This document shows, piece by piece, positions 46,560-59,298 of a DNA stretch of 64,000 bases. Each line of letters starts with the position of its first letter. The first letter of the stretch is position 1. The DNA is from Sciurus carolinensis (Eukaryota > Chordata > Mammalia > Rodentia > Sciuridae): assembly GCF_902686445.1 (NCBI RefSeq), contig NC_062222.1, forward strand, positions 134,981,035-135,045,034, in the 5' to 3' direction. A model generated the notes under the pieces. The model ran no database searches, was not told the origin of the DNA, and saw only the letters and a list, made by a program, of their open reading frames with translations. A program made the translations under genes and the position numbers.

Positions 46560-49290
46560 AATTTATACTGAACTTACACAGTATTTTTGCACATCCCTCA
46601 AAGTTCCCAACTCTTTCCAACAGGGTGCCACTGATTAGCAAGTCAAATTTCCTGGAGAATATGATGGTGATTTCATCAAATCTGCTAAGATATCACACAC
46701 AAAAATTTGCTGTCCCTCCTTCCACACACACACAAAATATAAAATAAGAGTAATTTAAGACAAAGAGCTAGAGAACAAAAGCTGAAGACCTGAAAAGTAT
46801 ACTAGTCAAATTCTTTCATGTAAAATGCACTTCAAGTACTTCTGCTCTAAAGTAGAAGTTAAGAAGCTATTCATACTATTAGATTTAAAGAACAAATAGA
46901 CACATTTAAAGTGTGTGCTATTAAAAATGAATCCATTATTCTTGAGGTTAAATATAGTTTTGTATCATAAAATAGGTTGTTGTATTTGTTCAATGAGTGT
47001 TTATTGAAAATGCCTCTCAAAAAACCCAAATGCCTCTCCCCCAAAAAACAGAGCTTCCCAAATAGATTTGCAGAGAAAAAAATACCGATTCCCAAAAAAG
47101 GACTGTGCAAACAATACATCTTTCCAAGGTCAATAAATCTATCCAAAACAACAAAATTGTTTGTCCAGATAATCAAACCCTCCTGCCTAGTGAAATATAT
47201 CTTTCAGAAAACATAAGATGTTTACACGGCAAAGACGTACAGCTAAAATGATCTCTAAATTCATCATTCTATCAGCCCAAAACAACCATGTACAACTTAT
47301 CTAGTTTTGCAAATGGATTTGAGGAATCTTTGAAGACACAAAATATTTTTCACCTCATCCCACAAATCCAACCTGACTCCTCCTGTTTGCCAAAGCCTAG
47401 CCCCACCTCGCAGAAAAGAATACAAAGATCTACCTATGGCAAAAACCTCGTAAGCAAAGAATTTCTTGAATCTCTTCTTGCTCCACAGCCTGGTTTCCTC
47501 CAGGTCCCCTTACTAACATTTCTTTGGCCCCACAGTGTGGGATACAGGCGATCTGCATGGCTGGCTATACACACACATTATGAAGCCTTTACAAGTGACC
47601 ACACAAACACAATACCACAATGTAGGTCAACTTGAGCACTCAAATGCCAAAGCAAAGCTTATATGGAAGGAAACTACAGACATAAATCTACACGGGTAGA
47701 ATTCCACTCAATGATCCCAAAATTATTTCAAGGAATCAATCTCCAAGAATGTATCATGAAATCAGAAGAGCCCAGTTAGGCTTTAAGAGGGGGGAATGAG
47801 AAGAAAGAAAATGAAAGGCTTTAGAAGAGGCAGCAAAGGTTTCACCAGTCATTATCTCATTCAGAGGGCTCAAACTACAGATGAAGTTAGATACAGAAGA
47901 TTGGAGAAAGGGTATTTAAAATTATTAACTGATCAAAAATTTGTAGTTGTCATTAAAAAAAATACAACTTAGCAATTCAGTTCAGAAAGAAGAATATCCC
48001 CAGGAACATACACATCTGTTTAATATTACAAGCCAACTGTCAACATCCTAAGTGAAGTTTTAATTTAATATTTTTTCTTTCTTGATGTTTTACCTTTAAT
48101 CAATGCCTCATGAGAGTATCAACTTTCTATAAGAAACTGTTAAATATAAAGAAATGTTATTGTAGCATGTTTATAAAATCATAGTTCGAGAACTTTTTAT
48201 TTTTCCAAAGCCTGACCACAACTTAATTATCTGCAGGACATTCCAGGCTCACAATTGCAAGCTCCAGTTCCCAAGCAATTTTAAACAATATCTACTGTAC
48301 AGGACAGAGGGTACACAAAAGACCGCAACATGGTTATATTTCCAAAAGTCAGCATTAGGCCCTTTAGACATGGTTTTTATTTTCATTAAACAATATTTGT
48401 TTCCTCACTAATCATTAAATGGTTTTCATCACTATCGCCTGCTTTCCTTTCACATGTCAGTTGTTAGCATCAGTGTTTGTGTTCATAATAAATAAAAAAG
48501 TGACCCACCCAGTTATTCAGAAATGAACACACACGATGTCTGGTTCATCCAGTGCAAGGGGTTTAGTGACATACTCACACCCTGAAGACTGTTCTAGTTT
48601 AATCTAGACTTGAAAAAACAATCGAGTAATAGATTCTGCACAGTACTCTCCTTTAAATCCTCCTTTTCAGCTTTGTGCTTGCTTATGTTATTGCGGGCAC
48701 ACAGATCTAATCAGTGGTTCAAGACATTTACTTGGGAAAATGGAAGAGGAAGAAGAAAAGAGAGCAAGTTCATATTTCTGACCATAATGGAGAGGAGTTG
48801 AAAATATTGCCAATTTCTGCAGAAAGATGAAGAAACTAGCCTGATTAAAAGTAACGTGCCAGAAACTGACTGAACTAACTGACAGAAAAACTACAGAGCA
48901 TTCTACAAATTTAGCAATGATTCTGGGGAAGAAAATTTAAGAAGCAGAGATGAGAAAGAAGAGGAAATGAAAGCTGTATGCTACGAAGTACTAGGAACAA
49001 TTTTAAAATATGTGAAATGTGGAGGAAATAAACCTGTATCTAAGTCAGGAGTAAAACTGTCAACCAACAGAAAAAAGAATTCAATAAATCACCCAGAAAA
49101 TCTTCGAGTCAGACACTTGCATTGTTACAATGGAACCATTAGTTTCCAGAAGAGCAAATTATTTAAGAGCAAATAAACTGAATTTTGGATTTCAGATGAA
49201 CTGGTCAGCAGGCAGCAGAGTAAGGCAAACAGGCAGAAACACCACACGGCACCGTGGGCTTCTGTGCCAAGAACTTGCTGGGGTTCCCTC
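46560..49290. other. Intronic sequence with no recognised element
   Basis: Unique AT-rich sequence. Short open frames at 46977-47216, 47288-47635 and 48967-49176 lack family resemblance and good splice flanks. Confidence 0.4.
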
Positions 49291-49294
49291 ACTT

Positions 49295-49425
49295 TAATCC
49301 TCCCAAGCAACATACTAGTTTCTCCCCACGCTACAGAGGAGAAGATGGAGTTAAGTAATTTGCCCACAGATAACCTGCTAGCAGGGAACAGAGTCCCAGA
49401 GTCCATGCTCCTAGCTGCCAGGCCA
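49295..49425 (-). mobile_element. MIR relic
   Basis: Reverse MIR: 'CTCCCCACGCTACAGAGGAG', 'AAGATGGAGTTAAGTAATTT', 'GCCCACAGATAACCTGCTAG' and 'AGAGTCCATGCTCCTAGCTG'. Confidence 0.7.
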
Positions 49426-49689
49426 CAAACCATCCCAGATGGCACTGCCTTTATCAAAGAAAGAACAACTCTGTTACTTGGAGGGAGCCACATGACTAAC
49501 TTCTCCAGAGCATCCCCTGGCTTCCTACCCTCTGCCATCCTTCCAAACATTGTTTTCCCCAGGAACCCTAGGAGCCCTCTTTTTTTATCATCTGAAATTC
49601 CCCTGAGCAGCCTCACTTGCTGCAATGTTTCAACCTCCGTTCACACTCCCAGGTCTCCCCAGTCTACACCCCTGGTTTAGAAACCCTGC

Positions 49690-50395
49690 CTGTGGTCCAT
49701 TTCTATATTTACAACCACCTGATTAATAAGGGTGCCTTGGTGGCTGAGCAGACACCTCAAGTAACTACAAAACTTGACTACCCACATCATCATCTGAGAT
49801 TCAAACCTCAGTCACCTGTAACCATGGTTTTCCTCTCCTACGCCCAACATGACTCAATTCCTGTTGAATGCACCTGGAATCTTCACTCTGTCCCTACAGT
49901 CTCCAGCTTAATTCCAGTGAACGCTGACCTATACTGCACAGTCCAACTGGTCATGCTGCTTGCTGCTCTTCCACTTCTCACCCTGCTGAACCCATCAGTG
50001 ACCAGCAGAATGAGCTGAACATGCACACCTGATCCTGTCAGTCCCCTGGTGAAAGCTTTTTGTGGTTCACTGTGGCCTTCAGGCTGAGGTCATTCCTTTC
50101 CATTCTGGGAGAACCCCTCTTTACCCCTCAAGGCTCAGTTGAGAATGCACCTCTCCAGTGCACCCTCCCCCAACACTTCCTGCTGAGTTCTTCACTTCCA
50201 CCTGTGTCTGTGCACACTTTGATAACAGTACTTATTACTACGTGCTTTAATTATTTGCCTGTAAGTCTGCCTTTTCGCTAGACTATGAGCTTCTCAAAGT
50301 CTCAGGTTCCTCACTCATGTTTGTATGCTACTTACATGCCTGGCAAGTAGTGGATGCTCAAAAAACAGAGAGTGATGATGAATAAAAGAATAAGA
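49690..50395 (+). mobile_element. L2 LINE 3' region
   Basis: L2 3' order is readable from 'CACACCTGATCCTGTCAGTC' and 'GAAAGCTTTTTGTGGTTCAC' to 'CGCTAGACTATGAGCTTCTC', 'TTACATGCCTGGCAAGTAGT' and 'GGATGCTCAAAAAACAGAGA', with a tail 'GATGATGAATAAAAGAAT'. It ends just before the next SINE. The 5' limit is uncertain. Confidence 0.65.
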
Positions 50396-50422
50396 GTATC
50401 AGAGATACTCTCAATTCATAGT

Positions 50423-50603
50423 GATTAATCCCAGTGGCTCAGGAGGCTGAGGCAGGAGGATTGCAAGTTCAAAGTCAGACTCAGAAAGTTAGTGAGGCGC
50501 TAAGCAACTCAGTGAGACCCTGTCTCTAAGTAAATAAAATACAAAATAGGGCTGGGGATGTGGCTCAGTGCTTGAGTGCCCCTGAGTTCAATCCTCAGTA
50601 CCA
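50423..50603 (+). mobile_element. 5'-truncated B1-dID SINE
   Basis: Begins inside the B1 half ('TTAATCCCAGTGGCTCAGGA'), then 'GAGACCCTGTCTCTAAGTAA', 'GGCTGGGGATGTGGCTCAGT' and 'GAGTTCAATCCTCAGTACC'. Its tail became the (AAT)n run at 50607-50633. Confidence 0.9.
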
Positions 50604-50606
50604 AAA

Positions 50607-50633
50607 CAATAATAATAATAGTAATAATAATAA
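50607..50633 (+). repeat. (AAT)n microsatellite
   Basis: About nine AAT units with one interruption (AGT), in the SINE tail. Confidence 0.9.
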
Positions 50634-50639
50634 TCATTT

Positions 50640-51250
50640 AACTAGAGCAGAGTGAAGGGGCACAACTTTGTATTCATATCTCTTATTGGCCACCCATATT
50701 ATCCCCACTCTTCTGAGGAAGGAGCTCCCCAAATTTCCTTTGAAAACCATCCTTTCCCAACTCCCTGCCACATGTACTCAGGGGAAGTGACGCTGCTCCA
50801 GCTACAAGGCTGGACCCAGCTAGGCAGAATACCCTTTTCCTCTGGAGATGGGGTAGATTTCAAGATAAGCAAATGACTCAATTTTAATCAGTGAAAATGA
50901 ATGACCCCCAAGATTTGGGTAAGCACTACAACCAAAGAGCAAGCCTCTCTCTCCCCCTGCTGGGGCAAAACCAGAAGGTGAGGTCTGCCAGCGACACAGC
51001 TCTTGGGCTACCACAAAGCAAGGGCTTGCAGTGCTCTAAAGGAGATGCCAACACTGGAAGGCAGACCAGGGGAACAAAGAAAACCAGGCGTTTGGTAACA
51101 CTGTTTGTGGTCTACCAAATCCAGCCATGCTGAGGTAAACCCTACACAATACTTTTCACGATAAACTGATGAATCCTTTGATCATTTAAGCCAATTTGCA
51201 CTGGGGTCTCTGTAACTTGTAACCATAAGACTCCCAATAAAGCAAGTTCA
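50640..51250 (+). mobile_element. Possible unclassified ancient repeat
   Basis: The end 'TTAAGCCAATTTGCACTGGG' with 'GTCTCTGTAACTTGTAACCA' resembles the 3' end of common old mammalian LTR-like repeats. The body carries 'ACCAGGGGAACAAAGAAAAC' but no diagnostic match. Family and limits are unknown. Confidence 0.3.
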
Positions 51251-51889
51251 TGCTGTGGGAAGAAAATCAAGCTACATATTTGAAGAAATGCTCGAAAAAA
51301 AGGAAAGAAAAATGGAGAAAGTGAGAAAGCAGGTACTCAGTTAAATGTGATAGACTATGAAGGGACGGAAAAAAGCTAACAGCACACTTCAAAACCCAAA
51401 CAGAATGAGACTCGAGGTGTGGAAAGACTGACGGCCATTCCAGACAGCATCAGTCAGGCCCTGACAGGGGCATCCTGTGGTACATTTATGAAAAGAATAA
51501 AGTTTTATAAAGAGCTAGAAAAATCAATTAAAAAATAATGAATGCTTCTTTTTTTAAAGGTCTTTATGAGAAAAAAGAAAAGACTTTGGGATAATTTAAT
51601 CTGGAAAAGCAAGTCCTAGAGGCAATTTAACTTGTTGAAGGCTTATTTATAAGGAGGTGACTAAACTGTTGTTCTCCAATTTCACAGGGAAAACAACGAG
51701 GGGAAATTGACTTAAATTTCAGTTTGAAGCTGAAGGCAGGCAAAGGAGAAGTGCTTGAGGGAGAACCATTAATGAAGAAAAAAGCTAAATGAAAACTGGA
51801 TTTTTATGGCTTTCAGAAGATGGAAATTATCTCTGCTGATTCTTTCAGTTTTGGGTCAAACAACTGACCACCACGGGAGGAGTTCCTCC

Positions 51890-52335
51890 CGCACACATAC
51901 TCCAATGCCGTGCAATGCACACTGGTCAAGGGCCAGGCTCTGGGCCAGGCTCTGGCCATACAAAGATGAAAAAGATACAGGCCTGTCCTATCTAGAGGCA
52001 GCACCACTAGGTACAAAAGCCACTGCAGGGAACATAAACAAACAGCAGGATGGAGTCCTGCTCTCCTTTTCCATCCCCCGCGCCCCAGAGTAAACAATAT
52101 CCCGTGGGAATCAACAGCAACAGCACTCTTCCAACAGCATCAAGCCAGGCCATGGTAACCATTAAGTAACACACACAATAATGCAAAGGATGTTACCAGG
52201 CTGTGTATATTTCCTTACTTAATAAGTGATACAGTTGCAAATGGTCAGAATTCAGAAGGCTAGTATAGGCCAAGATGTGTCTTTCAAGATAAGAACTGGA
52301 GAAAGTGAGGGAAGCCAGCAGTCCAGGCAAGAGGA
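51890..52335 (-). mobile_element. Possible L2-like relic
   Basis: 'GGGCCAGGCTCTGGCCATAC', 'AAAGATGAAAAAGATACAGG' and, further on, 'AGGGAAGCCAGCAGTCCAGG' fit reverse L2 pieces only loosely. A GGGCCAGGCTCT unit is tandemly doubled at about 51931-51954. Confidence 0.35.
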
Positions 52336-52339
52336 ATAG

Positions 52340-54515
52340 CAGCAGTGAGGCAGCCCAGGCTACTGTTACTACAGTAGTCTGGTCAAAGATGGAGGGACAG
52401 ACTCGGGAAGTGTGGGGTGGAACCCTGGAAGAGTGGGGATCCCACTTTATAAAGACCTCTGGACACCATGCAGATGTCTGAGGATTAACTGTGTGGGAAA
52501 CCAGCAGTACTGAAGGCTTTTGCAACCTTCTCTGCACGGTGGCTTGGCAGGGGAGAGGTGGGCTGGGCGTCGCAGCACCAGCTCAGCTCAGGCTCAGGAC
52601 ACCAGGGACCAGGCCACACGGCTGCAGTGGGATGGATGGGAGAGGACACAGACACTTGCTCACTTAATTCACTTCCATATACGTGCTGAACTATGCTTCA
52701 GGCTGCGGAGGAGTGAGACAAATCGTGTGTCTCCTTTAGCCTGGTCATTAGCTGGCAGGGTTGGTCAGGAAAAGGGAGAAAGACAGAAACAACTGCAAAA
52801 ATGGCAGTCAGTGTGGAGGAGCTGATTCCCAGAATTTTATTTACACAAACTACAACAACATCAAAATGTGGAAATACAAACAGAAAAAACAATCCTTCCA
52901 GAATATCATTTCATGTACATCAAGGGAGATAATGACTTTATTGCCAGTTGGATCAACAGAATACCCCAGAAGCAAATATGCCTGTGCTGACTGAACTCTA
53001 CCAAATAATGACTACTAAGACTTCTAAAAATGAGGAAAGATCTTTTCAAGTACTGAAATGTTTCCAGATTTCATCTTTTGACATAACTAAGATATATTCA
53101 CAGATTTCCAATCACTTACCCACAGGCAGTATTTAGAAGCTTTCAGAAAATTCATCACCTCTCCTTGATATCTTTTTTTCCCCCCTTACTTCCCTTAATT
53201 TAATTTTGATTTAACTTCCTCTTGTCACTGCTTGCTTACAAATCAGGCTTGCGTCTGGAGTCAATTAGGGCTATAAAGTATCCCATCGTGCCTTCATCTG
53301 GGGACCCATTCTTATATATATTTTCTTATTTCAAGAGGTAGAGCTAAAAGCCTGTAACTCCAAAGGTTTCCAATCAACCATCACATTCTATTCTTTGGAA
53401 AAGTACGCCTCTCTCCACAGTTAAGAAGAAGACAACAAACTATGCATTTTGCAAGGATATTTCTTTTCTACCTGTATAATGATGAATTCTGCTTTGGAAA
53501 TTCATTTGCAAAAAAGTATTGTGTGTGGGTAATAAAAGTTTAATAGCAATGACATTTAAAAAATTCTACCTCTTAAAATTAATTATAATTTTCTTATTAT
53601 TTTAATAAGATCCCTTGAAGTACTTTAGTCTCTTTCATATCAAGTATTCATTATATAATTCCCTTTTAATATTAGTTACGTACACTGTCCACTGGACAGA
53701 ATAAAAACACACATTTCCACTAAAACAAAAACTGGAGAAGGACACAGCAGCTTGATTCAGAATCTGATAATGGGTTACAGATTCCATTTCAGTTCAGATT
53801 TACAGTCAACATGCCACAGAGCCACTTACCACCTCTAACCTTTCAGGTCATATCTGGAAGAAAAATATGAACTGCCACATCACTGAGGAAAAGTACGTTG
53901 GAGCTTAAAATACTTGACTTTTCCCACTGCAAGGCTGAGCTAGAAAAGGGGGAGGAGAAATACAACTCATACAAAAACCACTCTAGATAGAAAGGCTAAG
54001 ATAAACTGTCCAAAGTTCTGACCACTGAAAGGATTTCCCTTTCTGTCTTCCAGGGTCACCTGAGATACAATGTAACCCTGTCCACTGCTGGCTGGTATAG
54101 GCCTACAGGCTAACTCATCCCAACCCAGAGGATGACTGACATACACAGGAGAAAAAAACCCTGGACACCAGAGTTGTGGGCTATGGATGCAAAGCTCTTC
54201 CCCATCCCCTGCTCTCCTGCTTGAATCTGCCACTGGTGAATCCAGGGGAAGCTGAAGGGCAACAAAATCCCACCATACAATCCATGAAGACCTGCCTCCT
54301 GGGAAACGAGCAGAGCCCAGAGGACACAGAGTGGGCCCAGAAGGGTAAAGGGACACTACATGGCAAGTGCCACTGCCTCCTCTTGTGCTCCTCCCACTAA
54401 GCTGACTCCTCATTCTGTCTGAAAACCCCCACCCTTTCCCACCCTCAGGGTCTCTGCCCCGTGTGCCTAGTTTGCCTCTCCCCTGGGTTCCCCCAAGAGG
54501 AAAAGGTATGGGTCT
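52340..54515. other. Intronic sequence with no recognised element
   Basis: Unique sequence, AT-rich at 53.1-53.7 kb and more balanced at 53.9-54.5 kb. It includes a minus-strand stop-free stretch at 53967-54413 with no recognisable domain, and a possible microexon at 53830-53853 treated as a finding. Confidence 0.4.
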
Positions 54516-54519
54516 TCAG

Positions 54520-54815
54520 AGGCCCACTCAAATGCTACCTTTCCACCTCACCCAGAAGTGATCTCTCCACCTGAATTTCCAAGTTCCTCTTTCGAAGATC
54601 TCTATAATTATGAAAATCTTAGGCATAGGAGTTAATTTATGAAACAGTCACTCCATAAGTATGCTTACGTATACTTGCTTGCTATAAGTTTCCCATTAGA
54701 TGGTAAATGTATGAAAGTAGAGGTTCTCTCTTTTATCTTTGCTCTATCCCTCAGAACCAAAACAAGCATACCCATACTAGATGCTCAATAAACATTTGCT
54801 AAATGGATACCCCCT
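54520..54815 (+). mobile_element. L2 LINE 3' end
   Basis: 'CTCAAATGCTACCTTTCCAC', 'TTTCCCATTAGATGGTAAAT', 'TTGCTCTATCCCTCAGAACC' and 'AGATGCTCAATAAACATTTG', with the typical ending 'CTAAATGGATAC'. Convincing. Confidence 0.7.
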
Positions 54816-55789
54816 TCCAGGCTCTAAGTATATCAATGGTCAGATCAAGGTCTGCCCCTTCTACAAAAAGAGCAACCAATTTAAGTGCCTTCCTTACTCA
54901 TAAGTGGACACTCAACACACAGGAGATAATAAAGTGATTGTATTTCATGAGTATTAAAAACATACCAAATACAACACTGGCTGTTTTACAGACAGCATTT
55001 CATTCAATCCTTACAACAATGCTAAAATGTAGTGTGGGGACCACACTTTCAGGATTGGGGTCTCCTCCACAAACTGCTAGACCTAACTGCTGATGGCCCA
55101 TAGCTGGTGTGTCTCAAGGCCCTGAGAAGGAAACTTCCTACTTTAGGGCTCTTCTCTGGGGGAAGCTGGTATTGAAAGACTGGCCAGTGCAGTAAAAAGG
55201 TCTGGCCCTTTGCCATGACTGAGCAATTCTAAAAAGCCATCCCAACCCCAGAGCTCTCCAAGGACCTGACTGTCCCAAAGGCAGAAAAGAGAATTAAACT
55301 TTTTCAAATGACTATAATCTATAAATTGGGTCACCTTCCTTCTCAGTAGTTTTATTAACTAAAACCACAAACCATTTTCCCTTTTCCCCAAAAGCACAGC
55401 TCAACACAATCTATGCAAAATGTATCATTGCTAAGTGATTGTTGATTTAAAAAAAAAAAAAGGAAAAAGAGAAAGAAAGGAAGACAGAGACAAAGAAAAT
55501 TTTGGTTTGGAGGCAAAAAGAAAAAAAAAAAGTTTGATTCAGTAATAGTAGTATTTTCCCAAAAGCTAATCAAGAACTTTCAATATGTGTGATTTATGTA
55601 CCAAAATATGTCACTAAAAACAGCAGATGATATGACAACACACAAAGGAACAGATGACCAGGGAATGCCAAGCAGAGTGCAGTTCCACAGGCCTGGGACA
55701 GTGCTTGCCCAGGGCAAATTCGTGCATTTCCAAGAACCTGCAGTAGCGGTCAATCCAAGGAACAGGGCAAGTTCTCACTCATTGTACCA

Positions 55790-55945
55790 GGGACATCACC
55801 TGGGAAGGGGGCTTAACCTTCTGACCCTCAGTTTCTTCAGGAGTAATGGAACCTAACTTGTAAGGACAGTCAAATAAATTACAAAGCTGTCAGCACAGGG
55901 CCAGATAGAGTATGTGTTCAACAAGTGGTAGCGATTATTATCGTT
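55790..55945 (+). mobile_element. MIR relic
   Basis: 'AACCTTCTGACCCTCAGTTT', 'CTTCAGGAGTAATGGAACCT', 'AGCTGTCAGCACAGGGCCAG' and 'GTATGTGTTCAACAAGTGGT' in forward MIR order. Confidence 0.65.
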
Positions 55946-56219
55946 TATTATTGTTAGAATGACAACCAGAAAGCCAAGACATCAACCCAGCATTTGTGGA
56001 TGATTTTCCTGTATAGGTTAACAAAGTCTGAATTGGAAATCCAGCTGAGTTACAGGAAAATTACTCCCTTTACAAAAGGTTTTACCACAGACTTCCTTTA
56101 AATAGGGTCTCCTCCATTGCACATTTGAAATATAATTAGATACTGCTTACTCGTGACATTTTTCTAATCAAAAGCTATTAATTCTTCTCCAGTTCCTACC
56201 ACAAGTAAAAACTCGTCTA

Positions 56220-57240
56220 AGAGCTTTATTTTTTGTTTTGCTTTTTGCCTCAAAAGTAGTATGTGTTCATTAAATAAATTCTGGATGACAGAAGAAGAAA
56301 AAAGATTACCCATAGACCCAGCACCCAGAAGTAACCATGTTTGACATTTTGGTATATTTCCTTCTGGTGCTTCTTCACTTGGAGATTTTTTTTCTTCTTT
56401 ATTATTTGTTTTTGGTTTTGTATACATAGTTTTAATTATAACTGGTGTTGGTAATTACTTTTTTAGCCTAACGTGATAATATACAAGCAATTATTTTTGT
56501 GTCATGACATATTCTTTGGCAGGCCATATTCGCCTAATAATTTCTCTATACCTGGGAAAATGCTAAGTTGCTGCGTGTAAAGTGACAGCTGTGCTAGCTG
56601 CCATCACAGTCACCACCATGACGATCACGAGGACCACTGCTACTAACTTTCACTCGGAGACCTTCCACTTCTACAACATAAGTCAACATTCCTTTTTCAC
56701 TTTCCTCAGTCTTGCTTCTATAATTATAATCTCTAGCCCATTTATAAATTTATTTTCATAAGCATCTTGTATGAGGCGAGGATGTAAAACAACCTCCCAC
56801 CGCAAAGTGCCAACTACCCCCAAACCGTCATTGAATACGTCTTTGGTAACTGATTTATGATGCCTTCTTTAATGTAAACAAAATTCACACACACACATAC
56901 CCTGGCCTAATAGGTTTCACTGAATAAGTCATATATGCATATATTTACTGTATTTTGGCTTTAAAATGTTCTTATATCTGATAAGGTTGGTGTCCCACTC
57001 CTACTTTTCTAAAGAAATCAATTAGATATTCTAATATTCTTTTTTTCTGGATGAATTTCAGAACTACATTTAGATTACTCAAAAAGTTCTGTAGGAGTTC
57101 TGATCCAATTAATTTACTAATTAATTTAGGAACAGCTAATCCCCTTGCTACACTTTGCCTTCCATTCCAGGTAAACAATATGTGATTCTATTTGGTCAAG
57201 TCTTTGCATCTGTCTAAGAAGTTTCCCAGTTCAACCGGGT
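56220..57240 (-). mobile_element. Old L1-type LINE relics
   Basis: At 56225-56520 the plus strand reads 'AAAGTAGTATGTGTTCATTA', 'AGAAGTAACCATGTTTGACA' and 'TTTTGGTATATTTCCTTCTG', a common ancient LINE 3' region in reverse. At 56960-57240 'GGATGAATTTCAGAACTACA' and 'AGTTCTGTAGGAGTTCTGAT' resemble reverse L1 ORF2. Whether these are one element is unclear. Confidence 0.45.
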
Positions 57241-57726
57241 CGTTAACATTTCTCTTAAAGTTATTACTAGAAATTCTTTTTGTTACTATTGTAAATGTTT
57301 TGATTACATTTTAAGCCGTCATTAAACAGATACAGGACCACCACTGAAGTCTGTACACTTATTCTGCACCGAGGCTCTCCAGGCCTTCTGTCATCAGGCC
57401 TCCCCAAACTTACTGCCCAGCACTGAACAAGGGCACTGCTAGCCTGGAAAAGTGGGCTCACACTGGCCTCCCACCCCACTGCGCTTGCTCTCCAGTCTCC
57501 GTTCCCACCTAGAAGTGCTCACTAGTCTGTCCCCAGCCACCTCTTTCCTATGCTCATCCAGCGTGCATAAGTTGTAACACAATGAATACTTTCAAACGAC
57601 TTAAGTGGTAATTTTCCTTACCTATGTTTATTCTATTGAAGAATAAACACAAAACAAACTGAATTTATATTTTCTGCCTTTTTATTTAAAGAGGTTATGA
57701 AAAATTTGAAACAAATTTGGTAAAAA

Positions 57727-57871
57727 TAAAGTTTTGGGTTTTTTTTGGGGGGGGGTTGTTTTTTTTGTTTTTGTTTTGTTTTTTTGCGGTGCTGGGGATT
57801 GAACCTAGGGCCTTGTAGTTGCAAGGCAAGCACTCTACCAACCGAGCTATCTCCCCAGCCCTAAAGTTTTG
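57727..57871 (-). mobile_element. Stand-alone ID SINE with exact duplications
   Basis: Reverse ID element with a long T/G-rich tail (57737-57785), then 'GCGGTGCTGGGGATTGAACC', 'TAGGGCCTTGTAGTTGCAAG', 'GCAAGCACTCTACCAACCGA' and 'GCTATCTCCCCAGCCC'. The 10-bp duplication TAAAGTTTTG is exact at 57727-57736 and 57862-57871. Low divergence suggests a fairly recent insertion. It is tRNA-derived but not a tRNA gene. Confidence 0.95.
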
Positions 57872-58504
57872 TTTTAAATAGCAACAAACTGGAAGCAATT
57901 TAAATATCTCTCAACAGGCATTCAGGTAAATCAATTATGTGATATTATTTTTAATGGCCAGGCAGCCAAATAAATTGATGGTACAGAGTAACATGTAGTG
58001 ACACACAAAAAAATGTTCACAATAATATAGTGTTAAATGAACAAGAAAAGAAAAGCATGTAAGAAGAGAGGGGTTACATAATTCCACAAAAATCCTGTTT
58101 TTGTTTAATAGATAAAATGTTTGGAGACTTATACAGTAAAATTGTAACAATGGATAATTCTGGCTTATAGTACCAAATATGAACTTTATGTTCTTCCTTA
58201 TTCTATTTAATGAGCACTTAACTGCTTTTATAATCAGATTTAAAGACAATCAACTTTGAAAATGTATCCTGCTGACAACAGTCCATTGTAAGAATATATA
58301 GTCAGTATTAAGTACATTTGTAAAAACATACTAAATGCCAACTTAAAAAAAAAAAGCCATGTTCTCATCTGGATGAAAAATTCTAAGTACACAGGGCCTC
58401 AGGGAGAATATCACAAGGCAAAGGGCAGTTATCACTGCAAAAAGCATTTAAAAAGATGTCCTGGGAATTTCAGAAAGAAGAGTACTGAATCACAGAGAGA
58501 TTCT

Positions 58505-58620
58505 ACTAGTCCTTAAGGACCATCTAATCAAATCCTCTCACTAAATAAGAACAGTAAGCCTCAGAGAAGAGGGGTGGTTCTTCAAGATCCCATCATTAAC
58601 AAGTGCCAAACTGCAAAAAG
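58505..58620 (-). mobile_element. MIR-family relic
   Basis: 'GGACCATCTAATCAAATCCT', 'CTCACTAAATAAGAACAGTA', 'GCCTCAGAGAAGAGGGGTGG' and 'CATCATTAACAAGTGCCAAA' match a reverse MIR3/MIRc-type sequence. Confidence 0.55.
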
Positions 58621-59298
58621 TACTTATAAGTCAAAATATACACTCTTTAATTCCCTTCTCAACTGCTCTGAGTTAAGATATGTTGTCACCTGTCTTCTGC
58701 TTCTTGGACTGTAGGATTTATTGCTGAAGAAAAATGTCCAAGAAAAGGTGAATGTTCATTTTACCAGTTTTCTTTTCATTTGGCTCTACATTGGGTAGAA
58801 ATGTGTACAACACTGTGAAGTGAAAAGATTTCCTTTGTTAAACACAGTTTAAGTTCCATAAGAATGTTTTGACAAACAGGCATATGTTAGACTGTGATCA
58901 GTAGAAGGTAGCAAATTCTAGTATTCCCAGACTTGAGAACTGGAAAGCCAGGTCTCTCTTTAAAGTCAATTTTAAACCTAATATTTTGAACATAAACAGT
59001 TTTTCATATCTTAAAACTGTAATTAACATCTGTAGACTTCACTGATACTTTACCCACCAGAGGGAGCCAATGTGGATTTCCACAGAAGAAACAAACACCA
59101 AATTTACATGAATTCTAGAATCATTAATAAATCAATCAAAATTATATTTCTGTACCCCCAAAATGGGAAAAAGTAAATGAGATCAGGCAAATAACAGTTT
59201 CCAACTTACTGCAGATGCTCAAAAATGATTAATTTTCCAAAATTTGTATCCTTCTAAGTATTGGTTGTAGTGTTCAAAATAAATGGATAAACTGGTAC

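Noticed and set aside
49125..49625. Overlapping open frames on both strands (166 and 138 codons)
   Set aside because: They run through a MIR relic (49295-49425). Open frames on both strands at once point to chance, not coding.
53967..54413. 148-codon open frame on the minus strand
   Set aside because: The translation has no recognisable motif and its codon texture looks random. No flanking splice signals pair with it.
57780..57860. tRNA-Ala-like gene
   Set aside because: The tRNA similarity belongs to the ID SINE: it has an A/T-rich tail and flanking duplications and lacks a mature tRNA structure.
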